The position numbers and the translations under genes are program-made. DNA of 64,000 nt from Bacteroidales bacterium (GTDB lineage Bacteria > Bacteroidota > Bacteroidia > Bacteroidales > VadinHA17): the NCBI GenBank assembly GCA_016715075.1, contig JADKBK010000038.1:73188-137187 (forward strand), written 5' to 3'. Under the pieces are notes generated by a model. That model was not told where the DNA came from. It saw only the letters and a program-made list of their open reading frames with translations, and did no database searches. Shown here piece by piece: positions 15,604 to 23,701 of the stretch. Position 1 is the stretch's first letter. Every line of letters starts with the position of its first letter.

Positions 15604-17202
15604 CTATTTCTTCAGAAAATCTATCGCGTAGAGTAGCGTGGTATCAATTTTTTCCCAGATAGGATAGAAGCCTTTGTTATCAAGCATGTTACGGGCTATG
15701 TAGGCTTTTATCTGCGTGTTTATAATTTCACCGGAAGTCTTTAAACCCTCACGATCCATTTTAATATTACCGGCTGATGCGTACTGCACAAACTGGTTCG
15801 TCAGAGGCTGGGTGTCAAGATATTTTTCCAGCTCCCTTGCAGCAGTGAATTTCTTTAGTACCTCCCTGTTATTTTCGGTATATTTAAGAGCGAACCTGTA
15901 GATAAGTGATCTTGTTTTAACGAAATAGGGTGATACACCGGAGGTATCGACAGGAACAAAATTATCGGGCATTATCCCACCACCGCCGTATACAATCCGA
16001 CCGCCCGGAGTGGTGAATTTCAGTGAGTCTGAAAAGTGAATGCTGTCTGGCACCTCAAATTCACCCCTTTGATATCTCTCAGTGAGATCATCAAAGTACT
16101 CATCGAAACCATGTGTATACGGTTTTTGAATTGACCGGCCAGTCGGGGTATAATAACGAGCAATTGTAAGTCTGAGACCTGATCCGTCAGCAAAGGAGAT
16201 AGGCTCCTGTACCAGGCCTTTCCCGAATGAACGGCGTCCGATTATTGTGCCGCGGTCATTGTCCTGGATGGCTCCGGCAAGTATTTCACTTGCAGAAGCA
16301 CTCCATTCATCAATAAGGACAACAAGATTACCGGTTTCGAATTCTCCTTTACCGGTGGCTCTTGCCTCATTTCTTGGTTGGGCACGCCCTTTGGTATAAA
16401 CAATAAGCTCGTCTTCCTTGAGGAACTGATTAGCGATCTGAATTGCTGCTTCCATTATGCCGCCTGAATTGCCCCTCAGGTCAACAATAAGACTGGTCAT
16501 ACCTTGTTCCTTAAGGTCCCTTAACCCCTTCATGAACTCTTCAAAAGTTGTCATGGCAAAATTATTGATCTTGATATACCCTGTATTATCATTAACCATA
16601 TAGCTCACGTCAATGCTGTAGATAGGTATTTTATCACGGATAATATCAAAGGGAAGCAGCTCTTTCTCACCGTTTCTTAAGATTTTTATCTTAACAACGG
16701 TTCCCTTCGGACCCTTTAGCATCCCCATTACCTGTTCATCACTGATATGTTTGCCGGCAACCAGGGAATCATTTACATACAGTATCTTATCACCCGGAAG
16801 CAGACCCATCTTTTCGGAAGGACCACCTGGTATAGTGCTTATTACCAGAATTGTATCGGTAACCATATTAAATGAGATTCCAATTCCTTCAAAGTTCCCC
16901 TGCAAGGGCTCATTGGCACGCGCAAGGTCTTTGGCAGGAATATATACCGAGTGAGGATCCAGTTTTTTCAGAACGGCAGGAATTGCAGCTTCAACGAGGT
17001 CATCACGATTTACAGAATCTACATAGTTGGATTCAATTATGTTCAGAATACTGTTCAGCTTATCATTTCTTGATCTGATATTTGAGTGTTGCGGCAGATC
17101 ATCTCCTGCAGGAAGGAATTTCCCGATCAGGATTCCGATTGCAAGCGCAACAGCCAGCAATACAGGCAGAAGAATACTTTTTTTGTTGTTATTGTAGTTC
17201 AT
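15604..17202 (-). CDS. S41-family C-terminal processing peptidase
   Basis: A serine protease of the CtpA/Prc type, about 532 residues from ATG 17202. It has one N-terminal membrane anchor (SILLPVLLAVALAIGILIG), a PDZ domain (about residues 85-165, with GIGISFNM and GLLPGDKILYVN), then the S41 domain. The catalytic serine lies in EWSASASEILAG and the general-base lysine in RRSFGKGLVQ. The start at 17202 is preferred over an upstream in-frame codon because it gives the membrane anchor. It overlaps the dCMP deaminase gene by 14 bases, so the two are co-expressed. It acts in the periplasm on protein C-termini. Confidence 0.92.
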   Translation of the reverse strand: MNYNNNKKSILLPVLLAVALAIGILIGKFLPAGDDLPQHSNIRSRNDKLNSILNIIESNYVDSVNRDDLVEAAIPAVLKKLDPHSVYIPAKDLARANEPLQGNFEGIGISFNMVTDTILVISTIPGGPSEKMGLLPGDKILYVNDSLVAGKHISDEQVMGMLKGPKGTVVKIKILRNGEKELLPFDIIRDKIPIYSIDVSYMVNDNTGYIKINNFAMTTFEEFMKGLRDLKEQGMTSLIVDLRGNSGGIMEAAIQIANQFLKEDELIVYTKGRAQPRNEARATGKGEFETGNLVVLIDEWSASASEILAGAIQDNDRGTIIGRRSFGKGLVQEPISFADGSGLRLTIARYYTPTGRSIQKPYTHGFDEYFDDLTERYQRGEFEVPDSIHFSDSLKFTTPGGRIVYGGGGIMPDNFVPVDTSGVSPYFVKTRSLIYRFALKYTENNREVLKKFTAARELEKYLDTQPLTNQFVQYASAGNIKMDREGLKTSGEIINTQIKAYIARNMLDNKGFYPIWEKIDTTLLYAIDFLKK

Positions 17203-17659
17203 AAATATCTGTTTCCGGGTCAATAAATACCAGTTCAATTTCTGCACGTCTAAGCAGGTCCAGTCCGTCTGTATTGTGGTAGCGGTTACAGTACACTACT
17301 CTTTTGATGCCTGACTGGATTATTAATTTAGCACACTCCATGCATGGCGATGTTGTGACATAAAGTGTGGAGTTTTCACTTGAGTTATTTGACTTTGCAA
17401 CCTTGGTTATGGCGTTGGCTTCAGCATGGAGAACATATGCTTTTGTAACATTATTCTCATCCTCGCAAATATTCTCGAAACCTGAAGGGGTTCCATTGTA
17501 GCCATCCGAAATGATCATTTTTCCCTGTACGATCAGCGCGCCAACCTGTCGCCTTTTACAATATGAATTCTGAGCCCAGATAAGGGCCATCTCAAGATAA
17601 CGCTTGTCGAAAATTTTCTGCTTTTCACCGTAGGGTCTCAGATCCTTATTGCCAGACAT
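17189..17659 (-). CDS. dCMP deaminase
   Basis: A 156-residue zinc enzyme that deaminates dCMP to dUMP for thymidylate synthesis. The zinc site is complete: HAEANAI near residue 78 (His ligand and catalytic Glu) and SPCMECAKLI near 104 (two Cys ligands). The ComEB/deoxycytidylate deaminase subfamily is supported by the YLEMALIWAQNSYCKRRQVG start and the NGTPSGFENICED loop. It is the first gene of a two-gene unit with the S41 protease. Confidence 0.93.
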   Translation of the reverse strand: MSGNKDLRPYGEKQKIFDKRYLEMALIWAQNSYCKRRQVGALIVQGKMIISDGYNGTPSGFENICEDENNVTKAYVLHAEANAITKVAKSNNSSENSTLYVTTSPCMECAKLIIQSGIKRVVYCNRYHNTDGLDLLRRAEIELVFIDPETDIYELQ

Positions 17660-17698
17660 TATTTAAATATCCCGATTAATTTTGATTTAATTTAGGTT

Positions 17699-17706
17699 CA
17701 AAGTTA
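17699..17706 (-). promoter_or_regulatory. Candidate -7 element for dCMP deaminase-protease unit
   Basis: TAACTTTG on the minus strand, a full match to TAnnTTTG, 39 bases upstream of the dCMP deaminase start. No convincing -33 box is visible. Confidence 0.4.
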
Positions 17707-17836
17707 AATAATTAATAATTGTTTTGCTAATCTCATTTCAATTACCGGATTTAATTGACTGAATATCAAGAATTCAATTTAATATGCTATTTTGAAAATC
17801 TGATGACGAGTTGATATTTATTAAAGCAGAATTGCC

Positions 17837-17844
17837 TATATTTG
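17837..17844 (+). promoter_or_regulatory. Candidate -7 element for the DUF2231 gene
   Basis: TATATTTG matches TAnnTTTG and lies 65 bases upstream of the ATG at 17910. A weak TTGA sits near the -33 position. Confidence 0.4.
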
Positions 17845-17909
17845 AATAAATGAATGTTTTGTAGCACCTGTTTGACGTTTGAATTTTACTAATTTATTTG
17901 TTGTTTATC

Positions 17910-18341
17910 ATGTTTGACACAGCACATTTACATCCGATGATAGTGCACTTCCCTGTTGCACTTATTACTGTTGGTTTTATGGCCGAAGTTGTTTCCCTCT
18001 TCTTTAAGAGTGAGAAATGCCTTTCGAAGACTGGTTTTTATCTTTTGATTCTTGGAACATTGTCAGCAATTGCTGCATGGTCAACAGGACAATTATTCAC
18101 AAATGAACCAACTCAGGGTGCAATAGTAGAAATATTTGAAAAACATGAAACCGGGGCATTGATAACAATGCTGCTGATGATTCTTGGTTCAATCCTCAGG
18201 GTCTATCTTGTTATTAAGAAGAAGGAAGAGACTACAATGAAATGGGTCGCATTTGGCATTTATTGCCTGGCTTTTGCAGCTGTGACCTTCACCGGTTTTA
18301 TGGGTGGAACAATGGTCTATAACTTCATGATGGCACTCTGA
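17910..18341 (+). CDS. DUF2231 family membrane protein
   Basis: A 143-residue protein with four predicted membrane spans. The DUF2231 signature LHPMIVHFPVALITVGF is at the N-terminus, with conserved His residues that might bind heme or metal. ATG 17910 is chosen over a TTG twelve bases upstream. It is followed after 61 bases by a rubrerythrin-like lipoprotein on the same strand, so a redox role is possible. Function of the family is not established. Confidence 0.85.
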   Translation: MFDTAHLHPMIVHFPVALITVGFMAEVVSLFFKSEKCLSKTGFYLLILGTLSAIAAWSTGQLFTNEPTQGAIVEIFEKHETGALITMLLMILGSILRVYLVIKKKEETTMKWVAFGIYCLAFAAVTFTGFMGGTMVYNFMMAL

Positions 18342-18402
18342 TTCCCCTGGCCGTATTTACTAACCATCCCAGATAATAACTTTAAATCTAAAACTAACAG
18401 TT

Positions 18403-19020
18403 ATGAAAACAATTGCAAGATTTATTATGCTGACATTTGCTGCCGGTGTTATGTTCGGTTGTGCCCAAAAGCCGGTTAAATCAATTGAAAACCTCAAAGC
18501 TGCCTACAACGGCGAGTCAACAGCAAGTGCGAAGTATGCTGCTTTTGCAGAAAAGGCCAAAGCAGAGGGTTTTGATACGGTAGCAGTTATGTTCCTGGCA
18601 ACTTCAAAAGCTGAGGCTATTCATGCAGCCAACCATCTTAAGGTGCTTGAAAAACTGGGTGAGAAAGTTGAAGGACCTGAGATCGGGGCTTTTGTTGTTT
18701 TATCCACTGCAGAGAATTTAGATGACGCTATGAAAGGAGAAACCTATGAGGTGGAAACAATGTATCCCGGATTTATTGCAGCTGCAGAGTCGGAGAAAGT
18801 CAAAGATGCGGTAAAATCTTTTTCATGGGCTGTTGACACTGAAAAGAAACATCAGGCTTTCTATAAAAAAGCGCTGGATGCACTCAATAGCGGAGGTGAA
18901 AGCGGACTGCCTCTCAACTGGCTGGTTTGCCCCGTATGCGGTAATACATATGATCTTGGATCAGTTACTACTGCCTGCGATTTCTGCATGACAAACAAGG
19001 AGAAATTTATTGCCTTCTGA
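18403..19020 (+). CDS. Rubrerythrin-type lipoprotein with rubredoxin domain
   Basis: A 205-residue protein with a lipoprotein signal (FAAGVMFGCAQ, lipidated Cys at 20), an erythrin-like four-helix di-iron domain and a C-terminal rubredoxin-like domain with CPVCG and CDFC pairs. Glu/His ligands can be seen in YNGESTASAKY, SKAEAIHAANH, AAAESEKVKDA and DTEKKHQAFY. Rubrerythrins reduce peroxide using electrons from rubredoxin. A lipid-anchored, extracytoplasmic form is less usual, since the family is mostly cytoplasmic. A strong terminator follows. Confidence 0.88.
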   Translation: MKTIARFIMLTFAAGVMFGCAQKPVKSIENLKAAYNGESTASAKYAAFAEKAKAEGFDTVAVMFLATSKAEAIHAANHLKVLEKLGEKVEGPEIGAFVVLSTAENLDDAMKGETYEVETMYPGFIAAAESEKVKDAVKSFSWAVDTEKKHQAFYKKALDALNSGGESGLPLNWLVCPVCGNTYDLGSVTTACDFCMTNKEKFIAF

Positions 19021-19066
19021 GCCGACCTGCACATTCCATTATGTTCTTCAAATAAAGCCTGACAAC

Positions 19067-19108
19067 AATGGGGGCGAGGATTTTTCCAGTCCCCCCATTA
19101 TTAATTTT
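19067..19108 (+). terminator. Hairpin terminator after rubrerythrin
   Basis: AATGGGGG (19067-19074) pairs with CCCCCATT (19092-19099) around a 17-base loop, followed by an AT-rich run ending in TTTT. Confidence 0.6.
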
Positions 19109-19210
19109 CGGACTATTAAAGCAGGTGGTGAAATTGATTTTACCACTATTTTTTATCTGATTGGTTAATAACATTTTAACTTTTCAACAAAATTTAATTA
19201 TTCCCTGCAT

Positions 19211-19218
19211 TAACTTTG
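19211..19218 (+). promoter_or_regulatory. Candidate -7 element for the Fib_succ_major gene
   Basis: TAACTTTG matches the Bacteroidota TAnnTTTG element and lies 30 bases upstream of the start codon at 19249. Confidence 0.5.
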
Positions 19219-19248
19219 TGCCCTGATATTTAACCAAAGGACTCAGGG

Positions 19249-19824
19249 ATGAAGAAAATTATATTGTTATTAACCTCCGTTCTGACCTCTGCATGCCTGT
19301 CGGGTCAGGGTAAATTGATTGATGTAAGGGATGGCAATACGTACAGTACGATAACAATTCAGGGTGTAACCTGGATGGCTGAAAATCTTAAGTTCAAACC
19401 AAATACAGGAGCATATTTCTTTGATCATAACTCTGACAACCTGCCATGTTATGGTTTTTTGTATGAATGGAAAACCGCCCTGAACGTTTGCCCTTCAGGA
19501 TGGCATCTGCCCTCCGGATCAGAATTTCAGACTCTTGCCAACCATTTTGAACATGGTGACACATGGAAAAAATTGCCCTCAGATCCCACTTCCTTTGCAA
19601 TTCAGCTGGGAGGTATGCAGGATTATGAAGGAACATTTTCTGAAATGGACGAGAGCGCCTATTACTGGACCTCAACCGAATACGATAATATAAATGCAGA
19701 ATATTTCAGCTACCTGATGATCAGTAATAAACCTGTTATTGACATATCCAGAAAGGAGGATATTCCGGAAATTCCCGGAACTGAAAAATCCAACAAGTAT
19801 TCTGTTCGCTGTATCAGAAATTAA
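19249..19824 (+). CDS. Secreted Fib_succ_major domain protein
   Basis: A 191-residue secreted protein. A signal peptide (MKKIILLLTSVLTSACLSGQG) is followed by the Fibrobacter succinogenes major paralogous domain: a TWMAENLKF block, PCYGFLYEWKTALNVCPSGW near 65-84, LPSGSEFQTL, an AYYWTSTEY block and a terminal YSVRCIRN. These domains are surface-exposed in Bacteroidota and often lipoprotein-linked; their ligand is unknown. It stands alone with its own promoter. Confidence 0.85.
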   Translation: MKKIILLLTSVLTSACLSGQGKLIDVRDGNTYSTITIQGVTWMAENLKFKPNTGAYFFDHNSDNLPCYGFLYEWKTALNVCPSGWHLPSGSEFQTLANHFEHGDTWKKLPSDPTSFAIQLGGMQDYEGTFSEMDESAYYWTSTEYDNINAEYFSYLMISNKPVIDISRKEDIPEIPGTEKSNKYSVRCIRN

Positions 19825-19911
19825 TGATGACAGCTAATTGGCATCCCATTTGTCTTTTCTGAGATATTTTTAATTTTTAAGGCATTTCTTACGCCGGTTC
19901 AGATTATTTAA

Positions 19912-19919
19912 TATCTTTG
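19912..19919 (+). promoter_or_regulatory. -7 element of the arsenic operon
   Basis: TATCTTTG matches TAnnTTTG and directly touches the putative ArsR operator that begins at 19920. Binding there would block RNA polymerase. No clear -33 box is visible. Confidence 0.5.
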
Positions 19920-19937
19920 TTTCGTAATTAGACGAAA
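19920..19937. promoter_or_regulatory. Putative ArsR operator 1
   Basis: Perfect inverted repeat TTTCGT-N6-ACGAAA (spacer AATTAG), placed just before arsR and after the -7 element. The same half-sites with the same spacing recur at 21715-21732 ahead of the ArsP-like permease gene. Confidence 0.65.
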
Positions 19938-19948
19938 TACTAAATGAA

Positions 19949-20260
19949 ATGAATGTGCAGGAGAAGGTATTCACAGATCAACAGGAAAAGATGGCCAGGT
20001 ATTCAAAGGCCCTTGGTCATCCTGTCAGAGTATTTATTATGGATTTCCTGTTGAAGAATGCAGATAAATGCTGTTATAGTGGTGATATGGCTGAGGAGCT
20101 GCCTATTGCCAGATCAACTCTTTCCCAGCATCTGAGCGAACTAAAAGCCGCCGGACTAATTCAGGGTGAAATAAACCCTCCGTATATTAAATATTGTATT
20201 AACAAGGCCGGATGGGCAGAAGCCAAAGAGTTACTTGACACTTTTTTTTATAGAAAATAG
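19949..20260 (+). CDS. arsR: ArsR-family transcriptional repressor
   Basis: A 103-residue winged-helix metalloregulator. The KALGHPVRVFIMDFLL segment near residue 22 and the DNA-recognition helix PIARSTLSQHLSELKAAGLI near 52-71 are typical. A Cys pair (KCCYSGDMAEEL, about residues 41-42) precedes the recognition helices and could bind arsenite. It is the first gene of a run of arsenic genes and probably represses them, with release on As(III) binding; operator candidates are described separately. Only one CC pair is seen, so the exact ligand set is unclear. Confidence 0.9.
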   Translation: MNVQEKVFTDQQEKMARYSKALGHPVRVFIMDFLLKNADKCCYSGDMAEELPIARSTLSQHLSELKAAGLIQGEINPPYIKYCINKAGWAEAKELLDTFFYRK

Positions 20261-20274
20261 GAAATCTTTATACA

Positions 20275-20508
20275 ATGGAAATTAAAATTTTAGGAACCGG
20301 CTGTTCAAAATGTAAAACACTTGAAGAACGCACCAGAAAAGTTATAAAAGATGCCGGGATAGTTGCAAGTATTGAAAAGGTTGAGGACATAGTTGAAATA
20401 ATGAAATTCAACATCATGTCGACACCTGCACTTGTTGTAGACGGAAAAGTTGTCGCAAAAGGGAGAATTCCATCCGCAGAGGAGATAAAAGAATTTCTGA
20501 CCAGATAA
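20275..20508 (+). CDS. Small thioredoxin-fold protein (redox-active disulfide type)
   Basis: A 77-residue single-domain thioredoxin with the active site GTGCSKC at residues 7-13 and the cis-proline segment MSTPALVVDGKVVAKG. It belongs to the small Trx family often found beside ArsG/permease genes. It lies 14 bases after arsR and 11 before arsF. It may shuttle reducing equivalents to the arsenic-handling proteins; this is inferred from neighbours. Confidence 0.88.
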   Translation: MEIKILGTGCSKCKTLEERTRKVIKDAGIVASIEKVEDIVEIMKFNIMSTPALVVDGKVVAKGRIPSAEEIKEFLTR

Positions 20509-20519
20509 ATTTAAACACT

Positions 20520-20942
20520 ATGAGAAAATTATTTTTAATAAGTTTAGCATTGATCTCATTTGCTTCAATATCCTGCAATGCCCAGACAGATCTGAAATCT
20601 GCATCTGCAGTTACTAATAACAACGATATTGAGGTTTACTATTTTCATATGACAATGCGATGTGTTACCTGCAAAACAGTTGAGGCAGAAGCCAGAAAGA
20701 ACGTAGAAATGCTCTATTCTGAACAGGTAAAATCAGGCAGGATAAGCTTTACTGCTTTAAATCTGGAAGAGGCAACCGGTAAATCCATTGGTGAAAAATT
20801 AGGCATTAACAGCCAGACACTACTGATTGTAAAGGGTGATCAGAAGATAAATATTACAAATGAGGGTTTTCTCTATGCCGTCTCTCAGCCTCAGAAATTT
20901 ACTGAGATTATGAAATCAAAAATTGATCCGCTTATACAGTAG
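20520..20942 (+). CDS. arsF: ArsF-family protein, exported thioredoxin-like
   Basis: A 140-residue protein with a signal peptide or lipobox (SFASISCNAQ, Cys at 19) and a thioredoxin-like domain with a CVTCKTVEAEA motif near residue 51. This matches the family annotated as nitrophenyl compound nitroreductase subunit ArsF in arsenic operons. It is placed between the small Trx and arsG, its usual neighbour. The fold is clear; the biochemical role is not well known, and it is probably a periplasmic redox partner. Confidence 0.8.
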   Translation: MRKLFLISLALISFASISCNAQTDLKSASAVTNNNDIEVYYFHMTMRCVTCKTVEAEARKNVEMLYSEQVKSGRISFTALNLEEATGKSIGEKLGINSQTLLIVKGDQKINITNEGFLYAVSQPQKFTEIMKSKIDPLIQ

Positions 20943-20999
20943 TTTTTTTGGGTTCAGAAAAGCTATTCTTTTTGTGAAACATTAGCTTAGGTCATTCCA

Positions 21000-21698
21000 A
21001 TGGATTTTCTTACAAATCTTCTCGGGAATAGTTCCATGCCATGGGTTACAGCCTTATTACTTGGACTGATGACAGCTATAAGTCCCTGTCCCCTGGCTGC
21101 AAACATCACTGCAATCGGGTTTATAGGCAGGGATCTGGAGAACCGCAACAGAGTTTTTTTCAATGGATTGTTTTACACACTTGGAAGGGCAATTTCATAT
21201 ACAGCAATTCCGCTTCTTATTTATTTAGGTGCTGATCAGTTTAAATTCTCGGGATTCTTCCAGCGGTATGGTGAGAAGATACTGGGACCGCTCTTATTGC
21301 TTACCGGATTACTGTTGCTTGATCTCATCCGGATTAATTTTCCGGGGGTAGGAAGACTCTCAGAGAAGCTGGAAAAGAGAAAGTCGTGGCGATTCATTGA
21401 TGCACTATTGCTGGGTATAGTTTTTGCTCTTGCATTTTGCCCCTACAGCGGAGTACTGTTCTTCGGCATGCTTGTTCCGCTCACATTATCAAGTTCATCA
21501 GGATTATTCCTTCCTGTTGTTTTTGCTGTTGCAACAGGTATTCCGGTAATCATTACAGCATGGCTTCTGGCTTATACCGTTTCTGGAATCGGAAAAGTAT
21601 ATAACAGGATTAAGATCTTCGAACTCTGGTTCCGAAGGGTTATTGCATTGCTCTTTATAATTGTCGGGCTATTTTACATTTTAAGGGTTTATTTATAA
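21000..21698 (+). CDS. arsG: ArsG-family (DsbD/CcdA-like) membrane transporter
   Basis: A 232-residue membrane protein with six or so spans, of the DsbD/CcdA fold. Paired motifs SPCPLAANI near residue 28 and AFCPYSGVLFFG near 147 carry the two membrane cysteines that pass electrons or bind thiols. The family is annotated as ArsG, proposed to export aromatic arsenicals. It is next to arsF and the small thioredoxin, which together form a redox relay. Whether it moves arsenic or electrons cannot be told from sequence. Confidence 0.82.
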   Translation: MDFLTNLLGNSSMPWVTALLLGLMTAISPCPLAANITAIGFIGRDLENRNRVFFNGLFYTLGRAISYTAIPLLIYLGADQFKFSGFFQRYGEKILGPLLLLTGLLLLDLIRINFPGVGRLSEKLEKRKSWRFIDALLLGIVFALAFCPYSGVLFFGMLVPLTLSSSSGLFLPVVFAVATGIPVIITAWLLAYTVSGIGKVYNRIKIFELWFRRVIALLFIIVGLFYILRVYL

Positions 21699-21714
21699 AA
21701 AATGTGCACAGATA

Positions 21715-21732
21715 TTTCGTGCTCAGACGAAA
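21715..21732. promoter_or_regulatory. Putative ArsR operator 2
   Basis: TTTCGT-N6-ACGAAA (spacer GCTCAG), flanked by A and T so the palindrome extends to seven-base arms. Same half-sites and spacing as operator 1. It lies 17 bases upstream of the permease start, suggesting a second ArsR-controlled promoter inside the island. Confidence 0.65.
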
Positions 21733-21749
21733 TCTGAATTCTTTCTAAA

Positions 21750-22772
21750 ATGAAAAACATTAAAACAAACATCTGGTTACCTGTTCTGTTTTTACCTCTC
21801 TGGTACCTGATATATCATTACCTTCAACCCGCAACCAATTGGCTGATTGATGAGGTTTTCGGAATGAAGGAAGGGGCTCATCTTACGGAAACACTTCGTT
21901 TCTTTGTTTTTGAATTCCCCAAGGTGATGCTGCTGCTTACACTTATCATTTTCTTTGTTGGCATTATAAGGACATATTTTACGCCTGAACGAACCAGAAA
22001 AGCACTCGAGGGGAAAAAGACCTTTACCGGCAATGTAATGGCCTCATTATTAGGGATAGTAACACCATTTTGTTCATGTTCGGCTATTCCTTTATTCCTG
22101 GGTTTTGTAGAATCCGGCGTTCCTCTTGGAGTAACATTTTCCTTCCTTATTTCTTCCCCAATGATTAATGAAGTTGCTGTAATCCTTTTATATGGAATGT
22201 TTGGATGGAAAGTGGCTGTGATATATGTGGCAACAGGATTGGCTATAGCAATCATTGCAGGATGGGTTATCGGTTTGCTGAAACTTGAGAAATGGGTTGA
22301 GCCATGGGTCTATGAGACACATTTGGGTAATGCAGGGGAGGAAGAAGAAACTGTAACATCCGGCAGCAGAATAAGCATGGGATACGATGCAATTAAAGAT
22401 ATTGTCGGCAAGGTATGGATCTATGTAGCCTTAGGGATAGCAGTGGGAGCGGGTGCACATGGTTATGTGCCGGAGGAATTTATGGCATCAGTAATGGGTA
22501 AATCCGCATGGTATTCAGTGCCGTTATCCATTGTTATAGGGATACCGCTTTATTCCAACGCTGCAGGTATAGTCCCGATCGTCTCGGTACTTATTGAAAA
22601 AGGAGCATCATTGGGAACAGCCCTTGCCTTCATGATGGCAGTAATCGGCTTGTCGCTGCCTGAAATGATTATCCTCCGTAAAGTCCTGAAAATGCCTTTG
22701 ATATTGACATTTATCGGAATAGTAGGTGGAGGAATAATGATTGTGGGCTTTTTGTTCAATTTTATATTTTGA
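21750..22772 (+). CDS. ArsP-like permease (UPF0718/DUF318 family)
   Basis: A 340-residue permease with about ten membrane spans in two halves. The conserved TPFCSCSAIPLFLGF motif near residue 107 and the FSFLISSPMINEVAV block near 130 identify the family that includes ArsP, an exporter of methylated trivalent arsenicals. An arsM gene in the same island would supply such substrates. It has its own putative operator just upstream. Paralogs in the family also occur outside arsenic operons, so substrate is inferred from context. Confidence 0.87.
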   Translation: MKNIKTNIWLPVLFLPLWYLIYHYLQPATNWLIDEVFGMKEGAHLTETLRFFVFEFPKVMLLLTLIIFFVGIIRTYFTPERTRKALEGKKTFTGNVMASLLGIVTPFCSCSAIPLFLGFVESGVPLGVTFSFLISSPMINEVAVILLYGMFGWKVAVIYVATGLAIAIIAGWVIGLLKLEKWVEPWVYETHLGNAGEEEETVTSGSRISMGYDAIKDIVGKVWIYVALGIAVGAGAHGYVPEEFMASVMGKSAWYSVPLSIVIGIPLYSNAAGIVPIVSVLIEKGASLGTALAFMMAVIGLSLPEMIILRKVLKMPLILTFIGIVGGGIMIVGFLFNFIF

Positions 22773-22780
22773 GGGAAATA

Positions 22781-22828
22781 AATGGGAGAATGGGAGAATG
22801 GGAGAATGGGAGAATGGGAGAAGAGGAG
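22781..22828. repeat. 8-bp tandem repeat
   Basis: AATGGGAG is repeated five times (22781-22820) plus one degenerate unit (AAGAGGAG). It follows the permease stop codon within nine bases. Confidence 0.85.
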
Positions 22829-22897
22829 AATATTAACTATACTATGATAGAGGGAATTTAAAAGTGATGATTAAGTTTTAAACCAAGAAAAAATACT

Positions 22898-23668
22898 ATG
22901 AAAAAGTCAGTCGGCTTTATTGGTGGCGGAAGAATTACAGCAATTCTTCTTCATGCATTTAAGAACAAAAAAGAGTATTTCAGCAAAGTTGTTGTGGCAG
23001 AAACAAATAGTGAAGTGGCGGGAAAGCTTAAGTCGGTTTTCCCTGAAATTCTGATTGAGGATGCCTCTTCAGCAGCTGGTCAGGATATTGTTTTTATAGC
23101 ACTTCATCCGCCGGTAATAATGGATACCCTGGAATTAGTAAGAAATTCAGTCAAATCCAATGCAATCATAATATCACTTGCTCCGAAAATAAGTCTGGGG
23201 AAAATGGCTTCAAAAATCATCAATTCAGGCAATCTTGCCAGGCTTATACCAAATGCCACTTCTTATATAAATAAAGGTTATAATCCCATATGTTTTGCCG
23301 GCGGATTTCATTCTGGGGCAAAAGATGAAATTCTCCATCTTATGGCACTTCTCGGTTCCATTTTTGAAGTACCGGAAGAAAAGCTTGAAAGCTATGCTGT
23401 TTTATCTGCTATGCTTCCGACATATTTCTGGTTTCAGTGGAAAGCCCTGGAGGAGATAGGACAAAAGACAGGAATGACTGAAAAAGAGGTTCAGGTTTCA
23501 ATTTATGAAACTATTTCCGCTTCGCTTGACCTGATGTATAAATCCGGACTAACTTCTGAAGAAGCGATGGATCTGATTCCCGTCAAACCGATCAGAGAAC
23601 ATGAAGAACAGATAATCGAAATATATAACAGTAAGCTGATCGGATTATTTGAAAAGATTAAACCTTAG
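22898..23668 (+). CDS. NAD(P)-binding ProC-like protein in the arsenic island
   Basis: A 256-residue protein with an N-terminal Rossmann fold (VGFIGGGRITAILLHAF, residues 5-21) and a helical C-terminal dimerisation domain, the layout of pyrroline-5-carboxylate reductase. LIPNATSYINKGYNPICF near residue 112 corresponds to the conserved block after the Rossmann fold (RxMPN in true ProC), but here it is altered. The C-terminal region lacks an obvious match to the ProC signature with its Ser/Thr-rich GSGPAY loop (AVLSAMLPTYFWF instead). So it is probably not a proline enzyme. The setting between an ArsP-like permease and arsC suggests a specialised role that I cannot name. Confidence 0.75.
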   Translation: MKKSVGFIGGGRITAILLHAFKNKKEYFSKVVVAETNSEVAGKLKSVFPEILIEDASSAAGQDIVFIALHPPVIMDTLELVRNSVKSNAIIISLAPKISLGKMASKIINSGNLARLIPNATSYINKGYNPICFAGGFHSGAKDEILHLMALLGSIFEVPEEKLESYAVLSAMLPTYFWFQWKALEEIGQKTGMTEKEVQVSIYETISASLDLMYKSGLTSEEAMDLIPVKPIREHEEQIIEIYNSKLIGLFEKIKP

Positions 23669-23701
23669 ATTTGTAATTATAATAATTAAAAACTGAATCG
23701 G

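Noticed and set aside
22898..23668. Proline biosynthesis enzyme (proC)
   Set aside because: The substrate-binding loop signature of true ProC is missing and the context is arsenic resistance.
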